Assembly (NCBI GenBank): GCA_947573485.1
Contig: CANPGB010000005.1
Span: forward strand, 1 to 64,000
Source: an uncultured Porphyromonadaceae bacterium
GTDB taxonomy: Bacteria > Bacteroidota > Bacteroidia > Bacteroidales > Muribaculaceae
Direction: 5' to 3'
Length of the DNA stretch: 64,000 bases
Shown: positions 36,434 through 45,004 of the stretch, in pieces
Position numbering within the stretch: the first letter of the stretch is position 1
How the letters are laid out: each line of letters begins with the position of its first letter
Position numbers and translations under genes: made by a program
Notes under the pieces: generated by a model
Seen by the model: the letters and a program-made list of their open reading frames with translations, nothing else
What the model was told of the DNA's origin: nothing
Database searches by the model: none

Positions 36434-37443
36434 GTCAGACACTCGTATTCTCGCCCTCGCCCCACCTGCACACCTCCCGCACCACCGGGGGCGCCATGCG
36501 CCATGTGCTCATTGCCCTCATCCCGGCCATAGCCTGCGCGCTGTATTACTTCGGGCTCCCCGCGCTCACCGTGCTTCTGGTGTCGGTAGCCTCCTGCGTG
36601 GCCATAGAGTGGGCCATAACGCGGTTTATGCTCCGCCGCCCCTCGACTGTCGCCGACGGCTCGGCGGTTCTTACAGGAGTTCTGTTGGCCCTCAACCTCC
36701 CCTCCTGTCTTCCGCTATGGATGGTGGTTGCAGGCGCAGCTGTAGCCATAGGCATAGCCAAAATGGCCTTCGGCGGCCTCGGATGCAATATTTTCAACCC
36801 GGCGCTCGTAGGTCGTGTGTTCCTGCTCATTTCCTTCCCCGTGGCAATGACCACCTGGCCCCTGCCCTCACCCGGCTTCGGCGACGCCGACGGAGCCACG
36901 GGGGCAACCATTCTCTCCATAAGCAAATATGCGGCGAGTCACGAGGCAAACACCGGCGCCTCGATGCCCGTGCTCGGTCAGGAAGCTCCTCCCGCCCCCG
37001 TGCTACCCGACAACACCGACATGCTCCTTGGCAACATGGGCGGCTCAATGGGAGAGACCGGTGCCGCTGCCATAATCTTAGGCTTTGTATACCTCCTTGC
37101 CATGAGGATTATAAAATGGGACATCCCCGTAGCTATAGTTGCCGGCATGGCTTTCATAGACCTCATTGCCGGTTATCCCCTCGTCACCGACCTTCTTTCG
37201 GGAGGCCTGCTGTTAGGCGCGGTTTTCATGGCCACCGACTACGTAACCTCGCCCATGACGCGTAAAGGCATGTGGGTCTACGGTGTCTTCATAGGCATAA
37301 TCGCCGCCTCTATACGCCGCTGGGGCGCTTACCCCGAAGGTGTGTCGTTTGCCATACTTATCATGAACGGCGCCACACCGCTCCTGAACCGCTACCTGCG
37401 CCCCTCGCGCTTCTCACCTGCAAGAAAGGAGGTGCGGGCATGA
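36430..37443 (+). CDS. rnfD: Rnf electron transport complex subunit D
   Basis: 337 aa polytopic membrane protein. Helices are dense throughout, with the RnfD/NqrB pattern TRTTGGAMRHVLIALIPA-like at the N-terminus and the flavin-attachment region GATILS near residue 157. Transports ions together with RnfG. ATGA overlaps link it to rnfC and rnfG. Confidence 0.94.
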   Translation: MSQTLVFSPSPHLHTSRTTGGAMRHVLIALIPAIACALYYFGLPALTVLLVSVASCVAIEWAITRFMLRRPSTVADGSAVLTGVLLALNLPSCLPLWMVVAGAAVAIGIAKMAFGGLGCNIFNPALVGRVFLLISFPVAMTTWPLPSPGFGDADGATGATILSISKYAASHEANTGASMPVLGQEAPPAPVLPDNTDMLLGNMGGSMGETGAAAIILGFVYLLAMRIIKWDIPVAIVAGMAFIDLIAGYPLVTDLLSGGLLLGAVFMATDYVTSPMTRKGMWVYGVFIGIIAASIRRWGAYPEGVSFAILIMNGATPLLNRYLRPSRFSPARKEVRA

Positions 37444-37988
37444 AATCGACGCTACGAAACATGGTGCTCTCACTCGGCGGTCTCACAGCGATAGCCGCTG
37501 CAGCCTTGGCCGGAGTGAACCTGCTTACACGCGAACCTATAGAGGCAGCCCGCAAGGCTGCCCTGCGCGAAGCACTGGAGGCCGTGCTGCCTCCATTCGA
37601 CAATGATATCACTCCCGATACGATTGCCCCGGGCATCGTGGCTTACAAAGCTTCGCTCGGCGACGATTACGCGGGAACTGCCGTCGAAAGTTTCAGCGAC
37701 AACGGCTTCAGCGGCCGCATAAGCGTGCTCTTCGGCTTCGACGCCGAGGGGGCAGTAACAGGCTACCGCGTGCTCACCCACAGCGAGACACCGGGCCTCG
37801 GAGCTAAGGCTACCGACTGGTTTGCTGCCGAAGGCACCGGCCACGACATCCGCGGCAGCCGCAAGCCCCTAAGAGTAAAAGCCGACGGTGGCGACATCGA
37901 CGCCATAACCGGCGCCACTATCACTTCACGAGCCTTTCTCGAAGCTCTCAGGAGCGCCCGCAAAGGCCTAAAAAAAGATGAGAAATGA
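37440..37988 (+). CDS. rnfG: Rnf electron transport complex subunit G
   Basis: 182 aa with one N-terminal membrane helix (about 7-25) and a periplasmic FMN-binding domain. The covalent FMN site is the Thr in the TGATITS motif near residue 160. The ATG at 37440 overlaps the rnfD stop. The longer in-frame reading from 37272 lies inside rnfD and is rejected. Confidence 0.94.
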   Translation: MKSTLRNMVLSLGGLTAIAAAALAGVNLLTREPIEAARKAALREALEAVLPPFDNDITPDTIAPGIVAYKASLGDDYAGTAVESFSDNGFSGRISVLFGFDAEGAVTGYRVLTHSETPGLGAKATDWFAAEGTGHDIRGSRKPLRVKADGGDIDAITGATITSRAFLEALRSARKGLKKDEK

Positions 37989-38572
37989 ATGCTTTGAAAG
38001 TTATACTCGACGGTGTAATCAAGCGCAACCCCACATTTGTGCTTATTCTCGGCATGTGCCCGACGCTTGGCACAACGTCGTCGGCACTCACAGGCCTTTC
38101 AATGGGCCTTGCCACACTCTTTGTGCTCATCTGCTCGAACGCAGCCATATCGGCAATCAAGAATATCGTGCCCGACAAGGTGCGTATACCAGTGTTTATA
38201 GTTGTGATAGCCTCCTTCGTAACCATACTCCAAATGGCCATGCAGGCGTGGGTTCCCGCACTCTATGCCGCCCTGGGCATATTCATACCCCTTATAGTGG
38301 TAAACTGCATCCTGCTGGGGCGTGCCGAGGCCTTCGCCTCTAAAAACAGCGTATGGCTCTCGGTGTGCGACGGAATAGGGTGCGGCGTAGGTTTCACCCT
38401 GGCACTCACCGTTATAGGAGCCGTGCGCGAGCTCTTAGGTACGGGTGCCATTTTCGGCATGCAGCTCTACAACGCCGACTTCGGCGCCCTCATCTTCGTG
38501 CTCGCCCCCGGAGCCTTCATCGTGTTAGGATTCCTCATTGCCCTCTTCAACCGCTTCAAAACCACGGAATAA
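37985..38572 (+). CDS. rnfE: Rnf electron transport complex subunit E
   Basis: 195 aa, six membrane helices, with the NPTFVLILGMCPTLG segment (residues 12-26) that carries the cysteine shared by RnfE/NqrD. Forms the Fe-S-binding membrane pair with RnfA. ATGA overlap with rnfG; rnfA follows after 1 nt. Confidence 0.94.
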   Translation: MNALKVILDGVIKRNPTFVLILGMCPTLGTTSSALTGLSMGLATLFVLICSNAAISAIKNIVPDKVRIPVFIVVIASFVTILQMAMQAWVPALYAALGIFIPLIVVNCILLGRAEAFASKNSVWLSVCDGIGCGVGFTLALTVIGAVRELLGTGAIFGMQLYNADFGALIFVLAPGAFIVLGFLIALFNRFKTTE

Positions 38573-38573
38573 A

Positions 38574-39146
38574 ATGCTCACTTACCTCGCCATAATCTTC
38601 AGCGCAATACTGGTCAACAATATCGTATTCGCGCAATTTTTAGGAATATGCCCCTTTATAGGAGTCTCCAAAAATCTTGACTCCGCTTTCGGCATGAGCA
38701 TGGCCGTGACTTTCGTTATGGCCGTAGCAACCGCCGTCACGTGGCTCCTGCAGCACTATCTGCTGTTGCCGCTCGGCCTTGAGTATATCCAGACCATTGC
38801 CTTTATTCTCGTGATTGCCGTGCTTGTGCAGATGCTTGAGATAATAATCCGCAAAAGCGCACCCGGGCTATATGCGGCGCTCGGGGTATATCTGCCGCTT
38901 ATCACCACCAACTGCGCGGTGCTGGGCGTGGCTATTATAGTGGCTCAGAAAAACTTCGACTTCCTCTACTCCGTGATGTATGCCATAGCCACTGCCCTCG
39001 GCTTCGGCCTTGCAATGATGCTCTTCGCAGGAATACGCACCCAGCTCGAGCTTGCCGATGTTCCGCGCTCAATGCGCGGTGTGCCCATTGCACTTGTCAC
39101 GGCAGGTATCCTCGCCATGGCTTTCATGGGATTCGCAGGCATGTGA
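38574..39146 (+). CDS. rnfA: Rnf electron transport complex subunit A
   Basis: 190 aa, six membrane helices, with the VNNIVFAQFLGICPFIGVS signature. Pairs with RnfE. The ATG at 38574 was chosen; the in-frame start at 38538 lies inside rnfE. Last gene of the operon. Its TGA directly abuts the stop of the convergent gene (TGATCA), so there is no room for a terminator. Confidence 0.94.
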   Translation: MLTYLAIIFSAILVNNIVFAQFLGICPFIGVSKNLDSAFGMSMAVTFVMAVATAVTWLLQHYLLLPLGLEYIQTIAFILVIAVLVQMLEIIIRKSAPGLYAALGVYLPLITTNCAVLGVAIIVAQKNFDFLYSVMYAIATALGFGLAMMLFAGIRTQLELADVPRSMRGVPIALVTAGILAMAFMGFAGM

Positions 39147-39716
39147 TCACGAGAGCGCGTCGCGAATCTCATCCTGCATTTCTTTGGCAAGACGCACCAG
39201 TTGACGCCATTTGACAATGCCTATCGGCACACCTATGGCTATGCCTAAGAGCATGCCGAGGAGCATTGGCAGATTGCCGTTCTCCACGTAGGCTTCCCAC
39301 ATCAGCGAGCCAACCACCACAGCACCGAACGACAGGCTCACCATGCGCAGCTGCCGCTGCAGTTTGCGAATCTCAACCACTCGCGAGAGCGCCGTAACCA
39401 CAGGCAGCGACAGATAATTCTCGCGGCGCACCTTGCGGGAAAACCAAAAGTCAATCACTGCCATTGTAAGGCCAAAAATACCGTAAAGAACGGCCACCCA
39501 GAGCGGCAATTCGAGAATAGTGAAAACCATTGGCGACATGGCTGCCACACACAAGCCCATGAGTGCTACCACCACGTAGCTGTCGGCGAGGCGTTTCTGC
39601 GAGCTTTCGGCCTTGCCACGCGAAAGTTTGCGGGCAATCTCGGCAGTCTCGTTTTCGAGGCGGCTGTCGGGAACGCTGAAATCACGCCATGTATTTTTTA
39701 ATGAATCGAGATCCAT
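39147..39716 (-). CDS. Membrane protein, probable anti-sigma partner
   Basis: 189 aa. A soluble N-terminal part (1-45; DLDSLKNTWRDF) is followed by four hydrophobic helices (about 46-64, 71-90, 122-140, 147-165) and a charged tail. It lies 20 nt downstream of the ECF sigma factor, the usual place for an anti-sigma or sigma-modulating membrane protein in Bacteroidota. No zinc-binding anti-sigma motif is visible. Function is inferred from position only. Confidence 0.72.
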   Translation of the reverse strand: MDLDSLKNTWRDFSVPDSRLENETAEIARKLSRGKAESSQKRLADSYVVVALMGLCVAAMSPMVFTILELPLWVAVLYGIFGLTMAVIDFWFSRKVRRENYLSLPVVTALSRVVEIRKLQRQLRMVSLSFGAVVVGSLMWEAYVENGNLPMLLGMLLGIAIGVPIGIVKWRQLVRLAKEMQDEIRDALS

Positions 39717-39736
39717 ATGATGTCAGGTATAGAGTG

Positions 39737-40243
39737 TTAGTCTTGGGCTAATTGAGCCAGTTTATCTTTAATACGGTGGATACGCACGGCCACATTGCCG
39801 GGTGAGATACCCATGATAAGGCCAATCTCGTTGTATGGTTTTTCGTCGAGCCAAAGCGTTATAAGAGCCTTTTCGAGAGGATTGAGAAGCGAGATCAGGC
39901 GCTGCAGCTCTCGGTATCGTTCAAGTCGTTGCTCGCCCTCGGCACTGTCGCGGGGGTCGATGTTGAGGTCGTCGAGCCTCAGGGTGTCGCTGCCGCCATG
40001 ACGCCCGTTGCGTCTGTGCCAGCTTATACAAGTATTAATCGCTGTACGGTAAATCCACGTCGACATTTTGGAGTCGCCCCGGAAACTGTCAAGGCCCTGC
40101 CATATATTTATCAGCACTTCCTGAAAAAGGTCGTCGAACGGGGATGTCGGCGACGAATAGAGGTAGCACACCTTAGCCACGACATCTTTGTACTCTCTGC
40201 TGATGTCGAGGAAACGCCGTTCCCGTTCTACGTCATTTTTCAT
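39737..40243 (-). CDS. ECF-type RNA polymerase sigma factor
   Basis: 168 aa, sigma-70 region 2 (SSPTSPFDDLFQEVLINIWQGLDSFRGDSKMSTWIYRTAIN) and region 4 (LIMGISPGNVAVRIHRIKDKL) without regions 1 and 3, as in extracytoplasmic-function sigma factors. Binds core RNA polymerase for a stress or envelope regulon. Its presumed regulator is the membrane protein 20 nt downstream. Confidence 0.92.
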   Translation of the reverse strand: MKNDVERERRFLDISREYKDVVAKVCYLYSSPTSPFDDLFQEVLINIWQGLDSFRGDSKMSTWIYRTAINTCISWHRRNGRHGGSDTLRLDDLNIDPRDSAEGEQRLERYRELQRLISLLNPLEKALITLWLDEKPYNEIGLIMGISPGNVAVRIHRIKDKLAQLAQD

Positions 40244-40265
40244 ATCATTTATTAAGACGCAAAAA

Positions 40266-40289
40266 AATCCCGCTTATTACAGCGGGATT
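40266..40289 (-). terminator. Rho-independent terminator after thioredoxin-fold gene
   Basis: AATCCCGC and GCGGGATT form an 8-bp stem with an 8-nt loop. On the minus strand it is followed by a T-run. A weaker T-rich stretch follows on the plus strand. Confidence 0.8.
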
Positions 40290-40329
40290 CATTTTTATGA
40301 AAAAATGTTTCAAAAAAACTTAGGTAACT

Positions 40330-40836
40330 TTACGAAGGCAAAGTGTTTGTGTGCATCAGTGCATCGAGTTCGGCGGGGTCAGGGTCATACGCCACTATTG
40401 TACCTGCGGGGTTGATAAGGACTGAGCCAAAACCTTGGTCGAGCCCGTATTTCTTGGTGGCTTCTATTGCGCGCTCACCCGATATGTGAAATTGCTCGTC
40501 GCTCTCGAGGCTGTCGCGGCGGACAATTTCATTGAAAAGTCCTTGCGAATCATCGAAATTCACACCTACGAGCTGGAGCGGAGCCTCGGGGTGGCGTCGC
40601 TGCCATGCGGTGTAGAGGTTGGCGGCCTGACGCGAGGGAGCGTCGGTCGACGACCAGAAGGTGAGCAGTACGTAGTCGCCACGGAGGCGGTCAAGACTTA
40701 TCAGGCTGTCGGCGGGGTCATAAGCGAGTGCCGGAGCCTGCCTGCCAATTTCGGTAGAGTGGCTGCTCTCGGCGTAACCGCCGGCAAAGAGGAGCACGCC
40801 TATAAAAAGAGCCGCAATTAAAAATGTCTTTTTCAT
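40330..40836 (-). CDS. Secreted thioredoxin-fold protein lacking CxxC
   Basis: 167 aa. A signal peptide or anchor (1-23) is followed by a TlpA/AhpC-like thioredoxin fold: LRGDYVLLTFWSS, GVNFDD, GFGSVLINPAG. The redox motif is missing: where FWxxWCPPCR is expected the sequence is FWSSTDAPSR, so the two cysteines are Asp 65 and Ser 68. It cannot be a normal thiol oxidoreductase and may have a binding role. The ATG at 40836 places the signal sequence at the N-terminus; the reading to 40878 adds atypical residues. Confidence 0.8.
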   Translation of the reverse strand: MKKTFLIAALFIGVLLFAGGYAESSHSTEIGRQAPALAYDPADSLISLDRLRGDYVLLTFWSSTDAPSRQAANLYTAWQRRHPEAPLQLVGVNFDDSQGLFNEIVRRDSLESDEQFHISGERAIEATKKYGLDQGFGSVLINPAGTIVAYDPDPAELDALMHTNTLPS

Positions 40837-40899
40837 GAGTGTATTCCTTTCTGTATAGGAATAACAATCTTGCGGCACCTAAGGTTGGCGGAGCCGGGT

Positions 40900-43362
40900 C
40901 TACACGGGGTCTACGTCGTAGTATACGGTGAGGCCGCGCATCAGTGGCGAGGAACTAAGGGCCACATAGCGCTCACGGAGTATCTCCTTGACTTTCACCA
41001 TCGAGGCTTCACGCTCCATTTTGAGCATTATCTTGCGTATATACATTGCCTGCACACGGCTCACGGCAGGCTCCTGGGGCGGCGATACACGAGCACCGAA
41101 CACTTCGCGCAGCGAGGCGCTGAAGCGTGAGGCACACTCGGCCACGGTGGCGCTGTCGCGGTGCTTGAGATAGATGTTTATTATGCGGGTAAAGGGCGGG
41201 AACCCGAAGGCTCGCCGCTGCTCGAGTTCGTGGCGATAGAACCCCTGGTAGTCATGACCGGTGGCGAAACCAAGTATCGCCGAAGAGGGGTCGTAGGTCT
41301 GGATTACAACTTTGCCGTTGCCATCGCGGCGCCCGGCGCGGCCCGACACCTGCTCTATCATATTGAAAGCGCGCTCGGCCGATCGGAAATCGGGGAAGTT
41401 TATGAGGCTGTCGGCGTTGAGAATACCCACAAGGTCAACATCACCGAAGTCGAGACCCTTCGTCACCATTTGCGTACCGACAAGAATATCGGCGCGATGA
41501 GCCGAGAAATCGTCGATAATCTTGCCATAGCCCTCTTTATTGCGGGTGGTGTCGAGGTCCATGCGCAGCACCTTGCGGTCGCGGAAGTTAGCGTTAATCT
41601 CCTCCTCGAGCCTCTCTGTGCCATAGCCTAAAATTTCGATGGCAGGCTCGTGGCACTCAGGGCACAGCTGCGGCACGGCATACTCCTTGCCGCAGTAGTG
41701 GCACACCAGGCGGTTGGTGCGGCGGTGATATGTGAGCGACACATCGCAGTAGTCGCACTTTGGCGTAAAGGCACACATCTTGCAGCGGGCTACAGGGGCG
41801 TAGCCACGGCGGTTGTGGAAGAGAATAGCCTGGCGCCCGCGGTTCAAGGCGTCGAGGGTAGCGTCGAGAAGGCGGTGCGAGAAGTAGCCGCTCACGGCCT
41901 TACGGCCACGCTGCGCTTTCATATCCACTACTTCGATAGCGGGGAGGGCGGCGTTGCCGTAGCGCTCGGTGAGGCTCACGAGTCCGAATTTGCCTGCGGT
42001 GGCTTTGTAATATGTCTCTACCGTTGGGGTGGCGCTGCCGAAAAGGGTCTTGGCTCCATGCATGGCGGCGAGGACGGCAGCGGCATCGCGACCGTTATAG
42101 CGCGGTGCCGGGTCGAATTGCTTGTAGCTCGACTCATGCTCTTCGTCGACTATCACTATGCCGAGACGCGCGAACGGCAGGAACACCGCCGAGCGGGCGC
42201 CTATAACAACGCAAGGCTCGTCGGCAGCGGCAAGGCGGCGCCATATCTCTACACGCTCGTTATCGGAAAACTTGGAGTGGTAGATAATGACTTTGTCACC
42301 GAAAACTTTCTGAAGCCTGCGGGTAAGCTGTGTGGTGAGAGCAATTTCGGGCACAAGGAAAAGCGCCTGACGCCCTTGCCTGAGCACGTAGTCTATCAGG
42401 TGTATGTATACCTCTGTCTTTCCCGAACCTGTGACGCCGTGCAGCAGCACTATGTCTTTCTCGCGGAACCGGCGGTGTACCGAGTCGAGGGCGGCGGTCT
42501 GCGCCTCGGAGAGTGTCGGCAAGGTGCCACCGGCAGTGCCGTTGAAACTGAAGCGCGACACATCTTTCTTATAGATCGTGCATATACCCTTGTCGGCCAA
42601 CGCCTTGATAATGCTGCGTGTAACACCGGCTTTCTCGGCGAGCACGTCGAGCGGAACTTCGGTAAGAGGAGCGTCGTGCCTGTAGAAGCCGGAGAGAGCC
42701 ACAAGGGCAGTGAGCGCGTCTTCCTGCCGGGAAGAACGGCGCACCGAGGCGTAGGCGCTGTCGAGAGCGGCCTTGTCGGCACGGTCGGCGTTCATGCGCA
42801 CATATTCTTTCTTCACAGCACGGTAGCGCTCCACGAGTTTCTCGCTCACGCAGAGCAAGCCCCTATCGATAAGGCGGGTAACGACGCCTCCCTTGGCACC
42901 GGTCTTGGAGGCGAGCGTATCAAGGGCAACAGTGCCCTCCTGACGCACGAAGTCGAGAACTGCAAGTTCGTCGGGCGAACATGCACCGAAGGCCTCTGCC
43001 TCTATATCGGCTGGGACGCTGACCCTCGTCTCGCTTTCGGGCTTCAGACCCGACGGCAAAGCCGCCTTGAAAACCTCCCCAACGGTGCACAGGTAGTAGT
43101 CGGCAACCCAATGCCAGAAGCGCATCTGCGAAGGCCGAACAACCGGACGCTCATCAGGCGCCGCCGCTATTTCTTTGAGGTTAAGGGCATCGGCAGGCTT
43201 TACGGTGCCCACACTCTCCACCACTCCCGTATAGAAGTGTTTTTTGCCGAAAGGCACTGTCACACGGCTACCGGCCTCTATCTTCCCGGCCAAGGAGTCG
43301 GGCACGATGTAGGTAAAAAGGCCGTGGAGCGGCAGGGGTAATATGACTTGAGCGTATAACAC
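40900..43362 (-). CDS. priA: Primosomal protein N' (helicase PriA)
   Basis: 820 aa. An N-terminal 3'-DNA-binding and winged-helix region precedes a superfamily 2 helicase with Walker A GVTGSGKTEVYIHL and a DEEH box, and a zinc-binding insertion with CKMC...CDYC...CHYC...CPEC cysteines. Restarts stalled replication forks. Full length with all motifs. Ends 37 nt before the thioredoxin-fold gene. Confidence 0.97.
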   Translation of the reverse strand: MLYAQVILPLPLHGLFTYIVPDSLAGKIEAGSRVTVPFGKKHFYTGVVESVGTVKPADALNLKEIAAAPDERPVVRPSQMRFWHWVADYYLCTVGEVFKAALPSGLKPESETRVSVPADIEAEAFGACSPDELAVLDFVRQEGTVALDTLASKTGAKGGVVTRLIDRGLLCVSEKLVERYRAVKKEYVRMNADRADKAALDSAYASVRRSSRQEDALTALVALSGFYRHDAPLTEVPLDVLAEKAGVTRSIIKALADKGICTIYKKDVSRFSFNGTAGGTLPTLSEAQTAALDSVHRRFREKDIVLLHGVTGSGKTEVYIHLIDYVLRQGRQALFLVPEIALTTQLTRRLQKVFGDKVIIYHSKFSDNERVEIWRRLAAADEPCVVIGARSAVFLPFARLGIVIVDEEHESSYKQFDPAPRYNGRDAAAVLAAMHGAKTLFGSATPTVETYYKATAGKFGLVSLTERYGNAALPAIEVVDMKAQRGRKAVSGYFSHRLLDATLDALNRGRQAILFHNRRGYAPVARCKMCAFTPKCDYCDVSLTYHRRTNRLVCHYCGKEYAVPQLCPECHEPAIEILGYGTERLEEEINANFRDRKVLRMDLDTTRNKEGYGKIIDDFSAHRADILVGTQMVTKGLDFGDVDLVGILNADSLINFPDFRSAERAFNMIEQVSGRAGRRDGNGKVVIQTYDPSSAILGFATGHDYQGFYRHELEQRRAFGFPPFTRIINIYLKHRDSATVAECASRFSASLREVFGARVSPPQEPAVSRVQAMYIRKIMLKMEREASMVKVKEILRERYVALSSSPLMRGLTVYYDVDPV

Positions 43363-43379
43363 GGATGGGAGTTTCTTGG

Positions 43380-43436
43380 TTAGGAGTTAGGAGTTAGGGG
43401 TTAGGAGTTAGGAGTTAGGGGTTTCTTGGTTAGGGG
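43380..43436 (+). repeat. TTAGGRG heptamer array, forward
   Basis: Six contiguous 7-nt units (GAG, GAG, GGG, GAG, GAG, GGG types) from 43380 to 43421, then an 8-nt break and another TTAGGGG at 43430. The same unit as at 11873. The word TTTCTTGG occurs just before the array and in the break. Confidence 0.9.
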
Positions 43437-43495
43437 TTATTTGGTAAGGGAGTTGAGAGATAACAGTTGCCGGAGAGGAGTGAAAGAAGAGAAAA

Positions 43496-43551
43496 CTCCT
43501 AACTACTCACCCCGGACTAAAAACTCCTAACCCCTAACTAAAAACCCCTAA
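43496..43551 (-). repeat. TTAGGRG heptamer copies, inverted
   Basis: Reverse-complement units CTCCTAA (43496), CTCCTAA (43524), CCCCTAA (43531) and CCCCTAA (43545), spaced by other sequence. They face the forward array about 60 nt away and could pair with it as a long imperfect hairpin. No gene is seen in the whole 43363-43592 stretch apart from the repeats and the terminator. Confidence 0.85.
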
Positions 43552-43555
43552 CTAA

Positions 43556-43591
43556 AAAAGCGGCCAATCCGATACCGGAAAGGCCGCTTTT
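43556..43591 (-). terminator. Rho-independent terminator of tRNA-His
   Basis: AAAAGCGGCC and GGCCGCTTTT form a 10-bp stem around an inner TCCG/CGGA stem. On the minus strand it ends in a T-run directly after the tRNA. Confidence 0.85.
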
Positions 43592-43592
43592 G

Positions 43593-43667
43593 GGTGCCGA
43601 GTGGGATTCGAACCCACGACCTTCGGAACCACAATCCGACGTTCTAACCAACTGAACTATAGGCACC
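43593..43667 (-). tRNA. tRNA-His (GTG)
   Basis: Minus-strand cloverleaf: the first G of GGTGCC fits the encoded G-1 opposite the discriminator C73, then D-arm, anticodon stem CGGAT with loop TTGTGGT (anticodon GTG), and T-arm GTGGG-TTCGAAT-CCCAC. CCA is not fully encoded. It has its own promoter and terminator. Confidence 0.96.
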
Positions 43668-43683
43668 ATTTCTAAAGGCACTG

Positions 43684-43713
43684 CAAAGGTACGCACTTTT
43701 TTTGAATCTGCAA
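43684..43713 (-). promoter_or_regulatory. -33/-7 promoter of tRNA-His
   Basis: Minus strand: TTG (43713-43711), 19 nt, then TACCTTTG (43691-43684), about 17 nt before the tRNA. Confidence 0.6.
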
Positions 43714-43775
43714 GCGTTCGAGGTATTTTTTTTGTTCAAAATGATAAATTTCCCCAAAAAGACAAAAATAATCGC

Positions 43776-43783
43776 TATTTTTG
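43776..43783 (+). promoter_or_regulatory. -7 promoter motif of gluQRS and locus B, possibly leaderless
   Basis: TATTTTTG ends 4 nt before the gluQRS ATG. With normal spacing, transcription would start at or next to the A of the ATG. Confidence 0.55.
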
Positions 43784-43787
43784 CACC

Positions 43788-44717
43788 ATGAAATCGCCTC
43801 AACGAGAAGTTACGGTGGGCCGCTTCGCCCCCTCGCCTACCGGCCGCATGCACCTCGGCAACGTTTATGCCGCCGTGCTCTCGTGGCTCTCGGCACGAAA
43901 AGCCGGGGGACGCTGGATTCTGCGCATAGAGGATCTGGACCCTCAACGCTCCAAAATTGAATATGCCCGCTTGCTTGAAGACGACCTTCGCTGGCTCGGG
44001 CTCGATTGGGACGAGGGCGGCCTCGACGGCAAAGGGCCTGCGGCGCCCTACTGCCAAAGCGAGCGCTCCTATATATATAAGGAGTACTATTCAAAACTCG
44101 AAGCATTGGGCCTCACTTACCGCTGCCACTGCCGCCGCGCCGATATTCTTGCATCGCAGGCGCCTCACCAGTCCGACGGCCGTGTGGTGTATGCAGGCAC
44201 GTGCCGTCCTGCCTCTGCCCCACCCTTCGCCGCCTCTGCCGACCAAAGCGGCGCGATCCGCCTTTATGTGCCCGACAGCGAAATTGTGTTCACCGACCGC
44301 GTGTATGGCAGGCAATGTGTAAACCTCGCCCGCGAATGCGGCGACTTCATCATTTGCCGCGCCGACGGCGTATGGGCCTACCAACTTGCTGTGGTGGCCG
44401 ACGATGCCGCAATGGGTGTGACCGAGGTTGTTCGCGGTGCCGACCTCCTGCTCTCTGCAGCCCAGCAAATATACCTCTACGGGCTGCTCGGCTTGACACC
44501 TCCCGAGCATGCGCACCTTCCTCTACTGTGCAACGAGGCCGGGAAGCGCCTCTCGAAGCGCGACGGTTCGCTTGCAATGGATGCGCTTCGCCTGTCGCGC
44601 AAACCCGAGGATATTCTCGGCATGGTGGCCGGTCTCGCAGGCATAACTCCCGGGCAGGACGCCATTTCTCTGGCCGAGCTCCTCTCTGAATTTTCATGGG
44701 ATAAAATCAAAGTATAA
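43788..44717 (+). CDS. gluQRS: Glutamyl-Q tRNA(Asp) synthetase
   Basis: 309 aa, the truncated GluRS paralogue without an anticodon-binding domain. The HIGH-type motif is FAPSPTGRMHLGN (13-25) and the KMSKS-type motif is LSKRDGS. Zinc-site cysteines are visible in YRCHCRRAD. It glutamylates queuosine in tRNA-Asp. Its TAA overlaps the first base of locus B (TAATG), so locus B may be transcribed with it. Confidence 0.94.
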   Translation: MKSPQREVTVGRFAPSPTGRMHLGNVYAAVLSWLSARKAGGRWILRIEDLDPQRSKIEYARLLEDDLRWLGLDWDEGGLDGKGPAAPYCQSERSYIYKEYYSKLEALGLTYRCHCRRADILASQAPHQSDGRVVYAGTCRPASAPPFAASADQSGAIRLYVPDSEIVFTDRVYGRQCVNLARECGDFIICRADGVWAYQLAVVADDAAMGVTEVVRGADLLLSAAQQIYLYGLLGLTPPEHAHLPLLCNEAGKRLSKRDGSLAMDALRLSRKPEDILGMVAGLAGITPGQDAISLAELLSEFSWDKIKV

Positions 44718-45004
44718 TGGATAAATACACTCCTCACCCCGCCGATACCTCGGGTATTGAGTTACCCGCCGAGCTCGAAGCCTTGGCCGAAGACATGGCC
44801 CGCAACGTGCATGAGGTATGGGCTGCCTCACGCATAGCGCAGGGCTGGACCAAAGGGCCGCGCAACGACGAGCTTAAACAGACTCCCTGCCTCGTGCCCT
44901 ACGACGAACTCGATGAGACTGAGCGCGACTACGACCGCCACACTTCGCAGGAGACCCTCAAATACATCTTGAAACTCGGCTTTAAAATAAGCAAGGAGCA
45001 ATGA
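44717..45004 (+). CDS. Locus B: stand-alone RyR domain protein
   Basis: 95 aa and almost entirely one RyR domain: ARNVHEVWAASRIAQGWTKGPRNDELK followed by CLVPYDELDETERDYDR and a C-terminal helix. RyR repeats are found in ryanodine receptors and in bacterial signalling proteins; the ligand in bacteria is not established. Starts at the gluQRS stop (TAATG) and overlaps the TIR gene by ATGA, so it is the first gene of locus B. Confidence 0.9.
   Translation: MDKYTPHPADTSGIELPAELEALAEDMARNVHEVWAASRIAQGWTKGPRNDELKQTPCLVPYDELDETERDYDRHTSQETLKYILKLGFKISKEQ

Noticed and set aside
43380-43551. CRISPR array
   Set aside because: The repeats are 7 nt long, without CRISPR-length repeats, unique spacers or cas genes.
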